Assembly: GCA_025055115.1 (NCBI GenBank)
Contig: JANWYJ010000063.1
Location: 1-61,830 of the forward strand
Origin: Gemmata sp.
GTDB lineage: Bacteria; Planctomycetota; Planctomycetia; Gemmatales; Gemmataceae
Reading direction: 5' to 3'
Length of the DNA: 61,830 bases
The notes below the pieces were generated by a model. That model worked only from the letters and a program-made list of their open reading frames with translations. It ran no database searches and had not been told where the DNA came from. The translations under genes were made by a program, and so were the position numbers. Shown here piece by piece: positions 1 through 9,301 of this stretch (positions are counted from its first letter, which is position 1; the number at the start of each line of letters is the position of its first letter).

Positions 1-25
1 ACAAGAAATGGGGGGGCCAGGGGTT

Positions 26-59
26 CGTCACGGTCTCCCGTGGATGGGAGACCGTGACG
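26..59. terminator. Perfect 14-bp inverted repeat, possible terminator
   Basis: Arms 26-39 and 46-59 are exactly complementary around a 6-base loop (40-45). The element lies 69 bases beyond the stop of the minus-strand oxidoreductase that ends at 128. Neither strand has a T-run after the stem, so it is not a canonical intrinsic terminator. It could act as an RNA-stabilising hairpin or as a terminator for a gene outside the window. Confidence 0.4.
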
Positions 60-127
60 GAGCTAGCGGGGACAAAAGCCGTTGGGTCGCGGCCAAGGCG
101 ATGCGACCGCGACCGCCCGTGTGGGCC

Positions 128-1537
128 TCAGCTGATCTTCCATCCGCCGCGGCGTTCGCGGGCTAGCATCTTATTGGCGGCGGCATCGGTGAAGGTGTAC
201 TTCTTCGGGTCCCACGTCAGGGGTTTGGTGGCATCCAAGCGCAGTGCGATGGTGCCCAAATGGCAGACGATGACCGAACCAGCCCCGACATCGACCCCGC
301 AGATCGGAGTTTCTCGACTTTTGACACAATCCAGGAAGTTACCCATGTGATTGGTCGGCACCGAGGGATACAGTTTGGGCTTGTCTTTCAATTCGGCGAA
401 GATCGCGGGGTCGCTGGCCAACAACAGTCCGCGGCTGACAAACAGCGTCCCTTTGTCACCGATGACCAGAACGCCGTTTTCTCCTCCACTGAGGTCGCCT
501 TTGCGGGGATTGCCGTTGGCATCGACTAAGCCTTTCACCGTGGTCCCGTCGCCGTGGCTGACTTCCATCTTCACGCCGTTGGCGTAGGTGAACAACACTT
601 TGAAGGTGGGGTGCGTGTCGTAACCATCGCCTTTGTCGTAAGGTTTTGTGGCACTGAGGACTTGTACCGAGCTTGGGCCGTTGCCGTCCATGTCGAGCAT
701 CCATTGGGCGATGTCGATATGGTGCGCGCCCCAGTCGGTCATTTTGCCACCGCTGTAGTCGTACCACCAGCGGAATTCGTAGTGGCAGTTGGTCTTATTG
801 CCTTCAAGCCGGAAGGGCACTTTCGGCGCTGGCCCAAGCCACATGTCCCAGTCGAGTTCCTTTGGCGGGTCCACGGCCTTGATTGGTCCGCTGGTCGGGT
901 TGGCCCCGATGCGGCATTCGATCTTTTCGATTTTGCCCAGCCGGCCGGCCCGGACTAACTCGGTCGCCAAGCGGAACTTGCCGCCCATTTCGGTTCGTTG
1001 CTGGCTTCCGGTTTGCAAGACGCGCTTGGTTTCGGCTGTGACGGTTTTCATCGCCAAAGCTTCTTCGACGGTCAGCGTCAGGGGCTTTTCGCAATACACA
1101 TCCTTCCCCGCACGCATCGCGGCGATGGCAATGATCGCATGCCAATGGTCCGGGGTGGAGACGATCACAACGTCAACATCCTTGCTGGTCACCAAATCCC
1201 GGAAATCCTTGTAACCTTTGACGTCGTAGCCATCTTTCTTGTACTGAGCCACAGCATACTCGAGGTGGCGGCCATCGACATCGCACACCGCGGTGAAGTG
1301 GACTTTGTCTTTGTAACGCCGGGCTTCGTTATAAAGCGCATTTGAGCGACGCGGATTCGGCCCCACGCCGATCACACCGATCTGGATTTTGCCATTGGCC
1401 CCTGGTTTGGTGTCTTGGGCCTGAACGGCCGCACCGAAATACTCGCGGGCATGCCAAGCGGGCAAGCCGGCGGCGGTCAACGCGGCCACCGAGCGGGTCA
1501 TAAATCCGCGGCGGGAGAGATTACCACGATCGAACAT
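128..1537 (-). CDS. Gfo/Idh/MocA family oxidoreductase with Tat signal
   Basis: A 469-aa putative NAD(P)-dependent sugar or polyol oxidoreductase of the expanded planctomycete Gfo/Idh/MocA family. The N-terminus has a twin-arginine signal (SRRGFM at residues 8-13 followed by an Ala-rich stretch), so export by Tat is expected. After it come a Rossmann nucleotide-binding half (IGVIGVGPN) and the family motif EKPL, then a WGAHHIDIAQW segment where the family carries catalytic and substrate residues. The ATG at 1537 is preceded by an AAAGGTGAGGT ribosome-binding stretch. The substrate is not predictable. A second family member lies at 31553-32899. The family call is firm; export is inferred from the signal. 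Confidence 0.9.
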   Translation of the reverse strand: MFDRGNLSRRGFMTRSVAALTAAGLPAWHAREYFGAAVQAQDTKPGANGKIQIGVIGVGPNPRRSNALYNEARRYKDKVHFTAVCDVDGRHLEYAVAQYKKDGYDVKGYKDFRDLVTSKDVDVVIVSTPDHWHAIIAIAAMRAGKDVYCEKPLTLTVEEALAMKTVTAETKRVLQTGSQQRTEMGGKFRLATELVRAGRLGKIEKIECRIGANPTSGPIKAVDPPKELDWDMWLGPAPKVPFRLEGNKTNCHYEFRWWYDYSGGKMTDWGAHHIDIAQWMLDMDGNGPSSVQVLSATKPYDKGDGYDTHPTFKVLFTYANGVKMEVSHGDGTTVKGLVDANGNPRKGDLSGGENGVLVIGDKGTLFVSRGLLLASDPAIFAELKDKPKLYPSVPTNHMGNFLDCVKSRETPICGVDVGAGSVIVCHLGTIALRLDATKPLTWDPKKYTFTDAAANKMLARERRGGWKIS

Positions 1538-1664
1538 ACCTCACCTTTCCAAGCAAAAGGGACGAGAGGGCAGGACGAGTTGAAGAAGTATGATAAGCGA
1601 GAATCGGCGGATGGAAACGACAATTCCCCGTGTTCTTGTGTTACCACCCGGAGCCGGCGGGCGA

Positions 1665-1747
1665 GATGGCCCCTCTCGTGGGCGAAATGGCCCCTCTCGT
1701 GGGCGACCTCTCGTGGGCGAAATGACCCCTCTCGTGGGCGAAATGGG
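1665..1747. repeat. Short tandem repeat, about four copies
   Basis: A core of CTCTCGTGGGCGA occurs four times in succession, mostly as a 20-21 bp unit that includes GAAATG, with the third unit shortened. It lies in the 487-bp gap (1538-2024) between two minus-strand genes. I see no gene in that gap. The spacing is far too short for a CRISPR array. Confidence 0.8.
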
Positions 1748-1913
1748 CCAACGTCGATCAATCAATGGCCGGGCCTGACCCGGCTGAGCCGCTGGCCGGG
1801 GGCTTTCGGAGGCCATGGCTAGCCAGCCCGCCGGCCCTAAGAGCCTGCCGAGGCTTGGAGCTTCGGATGTGCCGATGCGGAACAGCCGAAGCCCCGACTC
1901 GCCGACCTCGAGG

Positions 1914-2023
1914 GCTACAACCGCCCAAAGTTGTTCAGAATGTGGTCAGTACCTTGCGGACTACTTCCGTACTACTTAGGAGCATCTGCTACAACCGCCC
2001 AAAGTTGTTCAGAATGTGGTCAG
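1914..2023. repeat. 36-bp direct repeat pair
   Basis: The same 36 bases occur at 1914-1949 and 1988-2023, separated by 38 bases. The second copy ends one base before the stop codon of the minus-strand gene that begins its 3' end at 2025. It is one of many duplications that abut gene ends in this window. Confidence 0.85.
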
Positions 2024-2024
2024 G

Positions 2025-2777
2025 TCAGGGTTTGGCGAAAGTCGCATCGTCGATCTTTTCCGCGAGGTGAATTTCGCTCGCTTCGCCTTCCAAGAACAGT
2101 TTGCCGTCCCGCTTGACGACGAACTTGACGGCCTGTTTGGTCCCCTGAACGTCCTTATACTGGCTGGGGAAGTTTTCTTCGATCACTTCTTTGCCCGACA
2201 TGTCGTCCTTCACGATCGTTTCGATTTTCACGAGCAAGAAGGTCTCTTTGTCGAAGTACAAATCGACGTCGCGGTGCCCTTTACTGGAAACTTTGACACC
2301 GACCGCCTTACGGTTGTTGATTTCGACGTCCCCAATTTTGGCGAATTGGAATTGCTTGCCGCTCAGCGGGGCCAGGGTGGCAACCCAGGCCGCATAGGCT
2401 TGTTCGCGGGCTTCCGCGACTTCGTCGGCATCCATGTCTTTCACTTCTTTGTCGAATTTCGTCCAACCCTTGTTGCCAGCCAACACCACGACCACGGCGA
2501 ATTTTTGGCCAGCGACTTCGATTTCGAGGTCCACCTTTTGTTTATCGCGACCCGAGACGGTTACGGTTCCACTCATGGGCAGGCCTTCGCCCATCCCATA
2601 GAAGGTTCCTTTGAACGTGACGCTGCCACCGGTGAATTTGGCGAGATTGTCGAGCCCGCCGTGGGCTTTGATCGCCTTCTCGATGATGGCTTTGGCGTCA
2701 GCATCGTCGGCTGAAACCGGCCACGCGGCAGCGAGAATCACCGTGATTGCGACACTGGCGAAGCGGACGTGTGCCAT
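2025..2777 (-). CDS. Secreted LolA-like hypothetical protein
   Basis: A 250-aa protein with a clear Sec signal peptide ending in PVSAD near residue 24. The remainder alternates short beta-type segments and contains a phrase like those of LolA/outer-membrane lipoprotein-sorting-fold proteins (DLYFDKETFLLVKI). The opening KAIIEKAIKAHGG motif is common in planctomycete secreted proteins of this fold. It has no obvious catalytic residues. It probably acts in the periplasm, perhaps binding a hydrophobic ligand. The function is inferred from fold resemblance only. It stands alone, with 155 bases separating it from lysC. Confidence 0.7.
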   Translation of the reverse strand: MAHVRFASVAITVILAAAWPVSADDADAKAIIEKAIKAHGGLDNLAKFTGGSVTFKGTFYGMGEGLPMSGTVTVSGRDKQKVDLEIEVAGQKFAVVVVLAGNKGWTKFDKEVKDMDADEVAEAREQAYAAWVATLAPLSGKQFQFAKIGDVEINNRKAVGVKVSSKGHRDVDLYFDKETFLLVKIETIVKDDMSGKEVIEENFPSQYKDVQGTKQAVKFVVKRDGKLFLEGEASEIHLAEKIDDATFAKP

Positions 2778-2932
2778 ACTGAACTCCTGTGGTGAGGTGA
2801 AAGGGCCGGATCGCGCCTGTTACGACCCGGTGCGTTGGGTGATTCGTTCCCCAGGCGCGATTCTTTCTTCAGCCCCGGGCATTTTACCAATCCTTCATAC
2901 CCACGCGGCGGTTGTTGTTTGAGTTTGAGTTG

Positions 2933-4837
2933 TTATTTGAGTTTGAAGGCTTCCTGTAAGCAGGCCAAGGCTTCTTCACCCCGCGACCGTTCCACAACAA
3001 CACCGATGCAGACCTCGCTGGTGTTGATCATGGCGATGTTGATGCCCCGGCGGGCCAAAGCGCCGAACATCGTGCGGGCCACACCCGTGTGCGTCCGCAT
3101 GCCCACCCCCAGCACAAACAGTACGGCAATATCGCCATCGCCCACCACGCGGCAGTTCGGATCGATCTCACGAACTACGTCTTGGGTGCGTTTGAGGGCG
3201 CGGGTCAGATCGGCGCGAGCGACGGTGAAGGATAGTTCTGCTGTGCCAGGACCGCTTTGGTTCTGAACAATCATATCCACCAGAATGCCGCCGGTGGCCA
3301 CGGCGTTGAACACCCGGGAGCAATTGCCGGGGACATCGGGCAGGTTGCGGATGGTAATACGGCTTTGTTCGGTATTCAGATGAACACTACTGACCAGGAC
3401 ATCTTCCATCCCGGTCAGGCGGGCGATGGCGGCGTCGCGATCTTTGTCGTTGGGTGTCAGCAGGGGGTTGGGGCGGGGGCGAAATTCGCCGTTGGCCCCG
3501 GTTTTCTCGCCGGCGCCTTTGCGGGGGTTGGCCAGGCCGAAAGCGGTGTGTACGGCGCGCAAGGCCCGGCGGCCCCGGATGGCTTTGCGGCTTTCGAGGT
3601 GAGCACGTTTGATCGGTTCGCTGGGGACGGGGTCGGCCGAGTGCCAACCACTGCCATCGTCCGTGCCATCTTCTTCCACCAAGACACTGATTTTGATGTC
3701 GCCGGTGGTGATCATTTTCATGTTGATGCCTTCTTGGGCGAGGGCTTGGAACATCCGCTCGGCCACACCGGCGATAACGCGCATGCCCACACCCACCACC
3801 GAAACTTTGCTGACTTTGCTTGTGTCGTTGATGGTGGCGCCCCAATCGGCCATCAGGGGCGCGAGCGTTTTTTTCGTTTTGTCGAGTTCGGTATTCAGGA
3901 CGGTGAAGCCGATGGTGGCTTTGCCACCTTCACCGACGCTCTGGGCGATCATATCGACAGCGATGTTGGCATCGGCCAGGGCGGCGAAAATCTGGTGGCT
4001 GACCCCGGGGCGGTCGGGGACACCTTCCAAGACCAAACGCGATTCGTCGGCGGCCAACGCCACGCCACAGACGGGGAATTCACTCATCCACGGTTCTTCC
4101 GGGATGATCCAAGTTCCGATGGTATCCGATTGCGAATTCCGTACCATCAGGGGGACGTCGAACTTTTTGGCAAACTCGATGGAGCGCGAGTGCATTACGC
4201 CTGCGCCCATACTAGCCATTTCCAGCATTTCGTCGTAACTGATGGCATCCATTTTCCGGGCATCGGGCACAATCCGCGGATCGGTGGTATAAACTCCATC
4301 GACATCGGTATAGATTTCGCACTGTACGTCGTGGCCGGCGAGCTTGAGGGCTGCGGCGACGGCGACGGCGGTGGTATCGGAGCCGCCGCGGCCGAGGGTG
4401 GAAATATCGCCCAGTTCATCGACGCCCTGAAAACCGGCGATCACCACGATGTTGCCGGCCTCCAGCGCCTCGATCAAGCGTTGGGTATCGATCTTCTTGA
4501 TGCGCGCTTTGCGGTGGGTGCTATCTGTCACGATGCCGATTTGAGGGCCGGTGAAGCTGACCGCTTGTTCGCCCAATTCCTGGATGGCCATGGCGGTGAG
4601 GGCGATCGACACCTGCTCGCCGGTGGCCAAAAGCATGTCCATTTCGCGTGGCGACGGCGTGGCGGTAATCTCCGCGGCTTTGGCGATGAGGTCATCGGTG
4701 GTACTACCTTGGGCTGAAACGACGACAATCACCTGGTGGCCGGCGTGTTTAGCGCGAATCGCCTTCCGGGCCGCCTCCATAATCCGCGGGGCATCTTTGA
4801 CACTGGAGCCACCAAACTTCTGAACAACCACACCCAC
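2933..4837 (-). CDS. lysC: Aspartate kinase with four ACT domains
   Basis: A 634-aa aspartokinase that phosphorylates L-aspartate at the start of lysine, threonine and methionine synthesis. The kinase domain (about 1-240) shows KFGGSSV at 7-13, GRGGSDTTA and GVYTTDPR. It is followed by two ACT pairs (about 265-400 and 485-634) rather than the usual single pair, giving four ACT domains. This explains a length well above the common 400-450 residues. A basic, low-complexity linker of about 80 residues separates the pairs. Four-ACT aspartokinases are known in cyanobacteria. End-product inhibition by lysine and/or threonine is expected but which ligand binds where cannot be read. Monocistronic. 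Confidence 0.95.
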   Translation of the reverse strand: MGVVVQKFGGSSVKDAPRIMEAARKAIRAKHAGHQVIVVVSAQGSTTDDLIAKAAEITATPSPREMDMLLATGEQVSIALTAMAIQELGEQAVSFTGPQIGIVTDSTHRKARIKKIDTQRLIEALEAGNIVVIAGFQGVDELGDISTLGRGGSDTTAVAVAAALKLAGHDVQCEIYTDVDGVYTTDPRIVPDARKMDAISYDEMLEMASMGAGVMHSRSIEFAKKFDVPLMVRNSQSDTIGTWIIPEEPWMSEFPVCGVALAADESRLVLEGVPDRPGVSHQIFAALADANIAVDMIAQSVGEGGKATIGFTVLNTELDKTKKTLAPLMADWGATINDTSKVSKVSVVGVGMRVIAGVAERMFQALAQEGINMKMITTGDIKISVLVEEDGTDDGSGWHSADPVPSEPIKRAHLESRKAIRGRRALRAVHTAFGLANPRKGAGEKTGANGEFRPRPNPLLTPNDKDRDAAIARLTGMEDVLVSSVHLNTEQSRITIRNLPDVPGNCSRVFNAVATGGILVDMIVQNQSGPGTAELSFTVARADLTRALKRTQDVVREIDPNCRVVGDGDIAVLFVLGVGMRTHTGVARTMFGALARRGINIAMINTSEVCIGVVVERSRGEEALACLQEAFKLK

Positions 4838-4961
4838 AACAGCACCTCCGATCTCATTCAGCTAACCCAAGATTATCGCTATCGTATTGATCCGGCGCCG
4901 GCGAGCCGGTACCTTCAGCAGATACCAGCCTTTAACCTCCTACCGAAGGAACTATTCTGTG

Positions 4962-6212
4962 ATGCGACTGTTCATTGCTGCCGCGGGCTTTGTGACGATT
5001 TTCACAACTACAGCGTGGGCGGAGAACTGGCCCCAATGGCGGGGACCGAAAAACGATGGCCATTCGAACGAAAAAGGCCTGCCGACGGAGTGGAGTAGCG
5101 ACAAGAACATCCTCTGGAAGCTGAAGATGCCAGGGCAGGGTTCCTCGACGCCGGCGGTCTGGGGGAAACGCATTTTCCTCACCTCGGCGGATGGCGACGA
5201 TATTGTCCTGCTGTGCGTCAGTACCGATGGCCAAGAGCAGTGGAAGCAGAAACTCTCGAACACCGGGCGGGTCAAATACAAAGGCGGCGAGGGCAATGAT
5301 GCTTCGGCCTCGTGTAGTACCGATGGCCGGTATGTTTGGACGTTTGTGGGCAATGGCCAGCTCGTCTGCTATACCGTTGATGGTAAACTGGTCTGGAATA
5401 AGGACTTACAAAGCTACGGCCGCTTCAATATCCAATTCGGCTGCCACTGGACACCGGTTCTCTACAAGGGGAACCTCTATGTTCAGGTGATGCACCGCGG
5501 CGCGCAGAAACTGGTGGCTTTTGAAGCCACCACGGGCCGCGAATTGTGGCAGGTTGATCGTCCCGGCTATGGTCGGGGGGAAAGCCCAGACACCTACGCT
5601 TCTCCCTTCATTTGGGAAGGAGAAGGCGGGCCGCTGTTGGTCGCCCACGGCAACGATTACTGTACCGGTCACAAATTGGACAACGGCGAGGAAGTTTGGC
5701 GGGTTTACGGCTTGAACCCCACCAACAACAGTGCCTGGCGGTTTGTGTCGTGCCCCCTGGTGACGGCGGATTTGATTGTCGTTCCCTCGTGCAAAAACGG
5801 GCCAACGGTGGCTTTTCACCCGGTCGGGGCGAAGGGCCGGATCGATCCGGACAATAAGAACGAATTATGGCGGATCAAATCAACGCCCGATGTGGTAGCA
5901 CCCATTCGCGTGGAGGATGTGGTTTACTTCACCGACAACGGGCCATTCACTGCCGTCGATGCGAAAACCGGCACACAACTGTATCGCGAACAGCTCACCA
6001 AGGCCCTGCACCGCGCGCAGATGGTCGCCGCCGATGGCAAAATCTACATCACAGCCGTGAACGGTGCCACCGACGTCGTTCAAGCCGGGCGAACCTTCCA
6101 ACGGATCAGCACCAACAAACTCCCCGATACGTTCTACGCTTCCCCCGCGATCGCCGATGGCCGCATTTACCTCCGTGGCTGGGATTACCTGTGGGCCATT
6201 GGCACGAAGTGA
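4962..6212 (+). CDS. PQQ-like beta-propeller repeat protein, secreted
   Basis: A 416-aa outer-membrane/periplasmic beta-propeller of the PQQ-binding-like family. The ATG at 4962 was preferred to one 25 codons upstream because it opens a good signal peptide (MRLFIAAAGF... ending TTAWA) and follows a GAAGGA ribosome-binding site. The mature protein begins with NWPQWRGPKNDG, the phrase that typically opens these planctomycete proteins, and carries repeats such as GKRIFLTSADGDD and TTGRELWQV. Quinoprotein catalysis is unproven; many members are structural or BamB-like. A paralogue lies at 50236-51540. Confidence 0.85.
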   Translation: MRLFIAAAGFVTIFTTTAWAENWPQWRGPKNDGHSNEKGLPTEWSSDKNILWKLKMPGQGSSTPAVWGKRIFLTSADGDDIVLLCVSTDGQEQWKQKLSNTGRVKYKGGEGNDASASCSTDGRYVWTFVGNGQLVCYTVDGKLVWNKDLQSYGRFNIQFGCHWTPVLYKGNLYVQVMHRGAQKLVAFEATTGRELWQVDRPGYGRGESPDTYASPFIWEGEGGPLLVAHGNDYCTGHKLDNGEEVWRVYGLNPTNNSAWRFVSCPLVTADLIVVPSCKNGPTVAFHPVGAKGRIDPDNKNELWRIKSTPDVVAPIRVEDVVYFTDNGPFTAVDAKTGTQLYREQLTKALHRAQMVAADGKIYITAVNGATDVVQAGRTFQRISTNKLPDTFYASPAIADGRIYLRGWDYLWAIGTK

Positions 6213-6988
6213 CCTCCTCCGTTTCTCGGAAGGATGTTTCTCAGCGGTCATCACGATGATCTGGCCTGAGCCGAGAGCTGCCGACTGTGTCCCTTTTCTC
6301 GGCATGATGTTGTGTGCTAGGAACGTCGGTCGGTGTTGCGGCAGACGGTGGCTGCCGACTGTATCCCTTTTCTCGGCATGATGCTCTGCGCAGCAAGTGT
6401 GCGCGTGAGGGCTGTGCGCGTAAGGACGAAGCGTTGGCCGGCATATGTTCACGGTGTTGGCCGGCAGATGTTCACGGCACGAGCCAACGCCGCGTTTCGC
6501 CGGGGGAGCATGCTTCCAACGCCGCGCTTGATCAGAAGGGGCAGCATCTTCCGCCGTGGTTGACCAGCAAGGGCAGTATCTTCCAACGCCGTGGTTGACC
6601 TAGCCCCCTGTCGCTCAATCTGAGGAGCCTCAGCGGCTCGTTCTGCCGGGGGAATATCCTTCCAACGCGGTGATTGACCCAACAACGTCGCTTGGAGTGG
6701 GTGGAAACAGCATCAGGGCGACCGGTGAGAACCAGGGCGACCGGTGAGAATATATTTCTATACGAATGAATATAGTGATCTTTTGATCATATCCGGTCGT
6801 CTCGATGCCTCGGGGTTGTGGCGTGCTCGCATGTCATCGGGAAAGCTCGCGGCACGATCCACCGGCAGGGCTGGTTGAGGTGGCCCCAGCGATATTGCAG
6901 CACGCGGTTCATGGGAAGGTTCGTAGTACGATCACCGGCAGGGCTGGTTGAGGTGGCCCCAGCGAAGCGACATTGAGGCACGCGGTTT
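6213..6988. repeat. 776-bp gene-free region with several direct repeats
   Basis: No credible gene. It contains a 32-bp near-identical pair (6278-6309 and 6351-6382), a 33-bp perfect pair (6860-6892 and 6933-6965), a short GTTGGCCGGCA duplication near 6434-6470, CTTCCAACGCCG motifs between 6507 and 6670, and GGGCGACCGGTGAGAA twice between 6717 and 6750. The last resembles, in inverted orientation, the 3' end of the neighbouring nuoD. It is the densest patch of the duplication pattern seen across the window. Confidence 0.7.
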
Positions 6989-8278
6989 TCACCGGTCGAT
7001 TTCGCCCATGACGATGTCAATACTGCCCACAATCGCCGGAATGTCGGCCACGAGGCAGCCGCGACATAACTCCGGAATCACACTCAAGTTCGCAAAACAG
7101 CTCGAGCGTGCCCGCACGCGCAGCGGAACCGCCTCCTTCGACGGACGACCAACCACGTAAAAGCCCATCTGCCCCCGCGGGCATTCCGTTTCGACATAAC
7201 ACTCGCCCGGGTTGAGTTGTCGCGGCGGTTCGACGCGGTGCGCGTACTTGGTTTTCATCCATTCTGCGAGTTGGGCATCGGCTTTTTTGGCTTCGTCGGG
7301 GGTTAAATGGGGCTTGCGAGCGGCGAATTCTGCCTTGACCTTTTCCCCTTCGGCATGGATGGCGTCGTAGTTGTCGACTGCTTGCCGGCAAATACGAATC
7401 GACTGAACAACCTCCAGCATCCGCACATAGAAACGGTGCCAACAGTCGCCAATGACGGCCTCGGGTGGAGTACGATCGAAGGGCGGAATAGGCACATCGA
7501 ATTGGTAGTGTTCGTAGCCACTGTAGGGTTCGATTTTGCGCAAGTCCCACTCTGGGTCACCTCGCCTGCGATCGAGCGATGCCCGCAGGACCGGCCCGGT
7601 GCAGCCATAGGAGAGGGCTTTCTCCTTCGACAGAACGCCGATGCCCGCCGTCCGCTTCACGAAGATGTGATTGTCGGTGAGAAGGGCGTGGTATTCTGGG
7701 ATGCGCGGTTGGAAATAGTCGAGGAATTGGCGAACACGGGTGGTAAAACCTTCCGGTAGATCGTCGTGGGCCCCGCCGATGGTCAGGTAGCTGTACGTCA
7801 GTCGCGCCCCACAGACTTCCTCGAAGAGGTCGAGAATGTGTTCCCGTTCGCGGAAGGCATACAGAAACGGTGAAAAACTTCCCAAATCAAGACCGTAAGC
7901 CCCCATACCCACCAGGTGCGATGCGATCCGGTTCAACTCACAAATCAGCACGCGAATAATTTGCGCCTTCTGGGGAATCACCATGCCGCAGAGCTTCTCA
8001 ATAGCCAGCGAAAAGCCAAGGTTCATGTTCATTCCCGCGAGGTAATCCATGCGATCCGTATACGGGATGAACTGAATCGGCGTCACATTCTCGCCAATTT
8101 TTTCAGCGCAGCGGTGCAAATAGCCCAAATGTGGCTGCACATCTGAGACAACCTCGCCATCCGTGCGCAACACCAGGCGGAGCACGCCGTGGGTACTGGG
8201 GTGCTGTGGCCCCATGTTGACGAGCATTTCGTCGGTGCGAACGTCAAACTCGATCACCGTGGGATCATCGGGTGGCAT
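6989..8278 (-). CDS. nuoD: NADH-quinone oxidoreductase subunit D (stand-alone)
   Basis: A 429-aa homologue of the 49-kDa subunit of complex I, which with NuoB forms the quinone-reducing site at the foot of the peripheral arm. The family signature MGPQHPSTHGVLRL lies near residues 16-29, followed by HLGYLHRCAEK, PYTDRMDYL and ELNRIASHL. The C-terminus ends with the expected SIDIVMGEIDR. An extra charged stretch of about 40 residues (around 305-345, rich in Lys/Glu) interrupts the usual sequence. A ribosome-binding AAGGAC precedes the ATG at 8278. No other nuo gene is adjacent, which is unusual because nuo genes normally form one operon. Confidence 0.95.
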   Translation of the reverse strand: MPPDDPTVIEFDVRTDEMLVNMGPQHPSTHGVLRLVLRTDGEVVSDVQPHLGYLHRCAEKIGENVTPIQFIPYTDRMDYLAGMNMNLGFSLAIEKLCGMVIPQKAQIIRVLICELNRIASHLVGMGAYGLDLGSFSPFLYAFREREHILDLFEEVCGARLTYSYLTIGGAHDDLPEGFTTRVRQFLDYFQPRIPEYHALLTDNHIFVKRTAGIGVLSKEKALSYGCTGPVLRASLDRRRGDPEWDLRKIEPYSGYEHYQFDVPIPPFDRTPPEAVIGDCWHRFYVRMLEVVQSIRICRQAVDNYDAIHAEGEKVKAEFAARKPHLTPDEAKKADAQLAEWMKTKYAHRVEPPRQLNPGECYVETECPRGQMGFYVVGRPSKEAVPLRVRARSSCFANLSVIPELCRGCLVADIPAIVGSIDIVMGEIDR

Positions 8279-8310
8279 GGCGAGAAGTCCTTGTGGGCGG
8301 AACCGGGATT

Positions 8311-9150
8311 CTACCTCAACAACTGCTGATCAACGTAAATTTTGTTCGCAAAGGTCATTCCGTGCAGTTCGTATCCCTTCTCGGCCAATAATCGTGGCGT
8401 GTCGGCGTTATGATGGAACGTATTGTAAATGACCGTTTCTACGCAGATGATCTTGGGACGGTAACGGGTAAAATCGAGCGTCTTGAGAACCGCGAAATCC
8501 CAGCCTTCGATGTCGATCGACAGAATGTCAGGAGCCTGATGCCCGAAATACTCGGCGATCACCCGATTGATCGTCAGCAACGGCATCTTCACGACTTGCA
8601 CCACCCGGTGCGGGCTGGTTTTCTCCACATGTTCTGCCTGCTGCCGATCGAATGTATTCAGATTGGGAGCCGACATGACGAAATAATCCGCGTGTTGCTG
8701 CTCATCGACACCAACACCGGCGACGAGCAATTGATCACCGGGGCGAATCCGGCGAATCTTCTCGGAGAGCGCGACATTCGGCTCGACGAGCACGCCGCGG
8801 CTACCCAGCGTGTAGAACAGATAGGTGTTATTGGCGGCGATCGGTTCGGCCGAGCCGATGTCCAGATAGGTGGGTTTTTCGAGTTTCAAGGGCGGGAACC
8901 ACCCTTTCATGATCAGGTCTTCGCCAAACTGGGCGTAGGACATAGCCCCGTGGAGCGTTTGCTCGGCGGCGATTTCTTCCTCTTCAGGCGAACGAAACGC
9001 CCCCCGGCGCTGCCGCCATTCGCTGGCCGCCCAACCACTGGCGCCACCCGCAGCCAGCCCGATCACACTGCCCAGGACGCCCCCCTGCAGAAAAGTACGA
9101 CGGGACGCAGCCGGCCTGGACGATATGTCAGTATATTCATTTGTATTCAT
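8311..9150 (-). CDS. FkbM family methyltransferase with Tat-like leader
   Basis: A 279-aa SAM-dependent methyltransferase of the FkbM family. The core includes YLDIGSAEP (SAM-binding motif I), GVLVEPN and a late IDIEGWDFAVLK with ICVETVIYN, all typical of FkbM proteins. Unexpectedly, the N-terminus has a twin-arginine leader (SRRTFLQGG, followed by a Gly/Ala-rich hydrophobic stretch to about residue 45). SAM is cytoplasmic, so either the segment is a membrane anchor or the fold has been re-used outside the cytoplasm. It lies 32 bases upstream of nuoD on the same strand, so the two could be co-transcribed. Confidence 0.8.
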   Translation of the reverse strand: MNTNEYTDISSRPAASRRTFLQGGVLGSVIGLAAGGASGWAASEWRQRRGAFRSPEEEEIAAEQTLHGAMSYAQFGEDLIMKGWFPPLKLEKPTYLDIGSAEPIAANNTYLFYTLGSRGVLVEPNVALSEKIRRIRPGDQLLVAGVGVDEQQHADYFVMSAPNLNTFDRQQAEHVEKTSPHRVVQVVKMPLLTINRVIAEYFGHQAPDILSIDIEGWDFAVLKTLDFTRYRPKIICVETVIYNTFHHNADTPRLLAEKGYELHGMTFANKIYVDQQLLR

Positions 9151-9177
9151 AAGATTCGACTTCGGCAGATGGACCCA

Positions 9178-9215
9178 ATTCTGCTAGCGTTGGGATATTC
9201 TGCTAGCGTTGGGAT
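9178..9215. repeat. 19-bp tandem duplication
   Basis: ATTCTGCTAGCGTTGGGAT is repeated twice head to tail in the divergent intergenic region between the FkbM gene and the GDSL hydrolase gene. Confidence 0.9.
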
Positions 9216-9301
9216 AGCGAGGTCATTTTACTGGAAGCGCAGGGGAAGATGTGGTGCTAGCCAATATCCGCAGGAGTTTTTTGGACCTGGAGGACTCCGT
9301 G

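Noticed and set aside
1665-1747. Possible CRISPR-like array
   Set aside because: Units are about 20 bp with no spacers of constant length and no cas genes nearby.
3257-4717. Long plus-strand open frame (486 codons) opposite lysC
   Set aside because: It mirrors the aspartokinase codons and is rich in Gly/His/Asp as expected for a shadow frame. No motif supports it.
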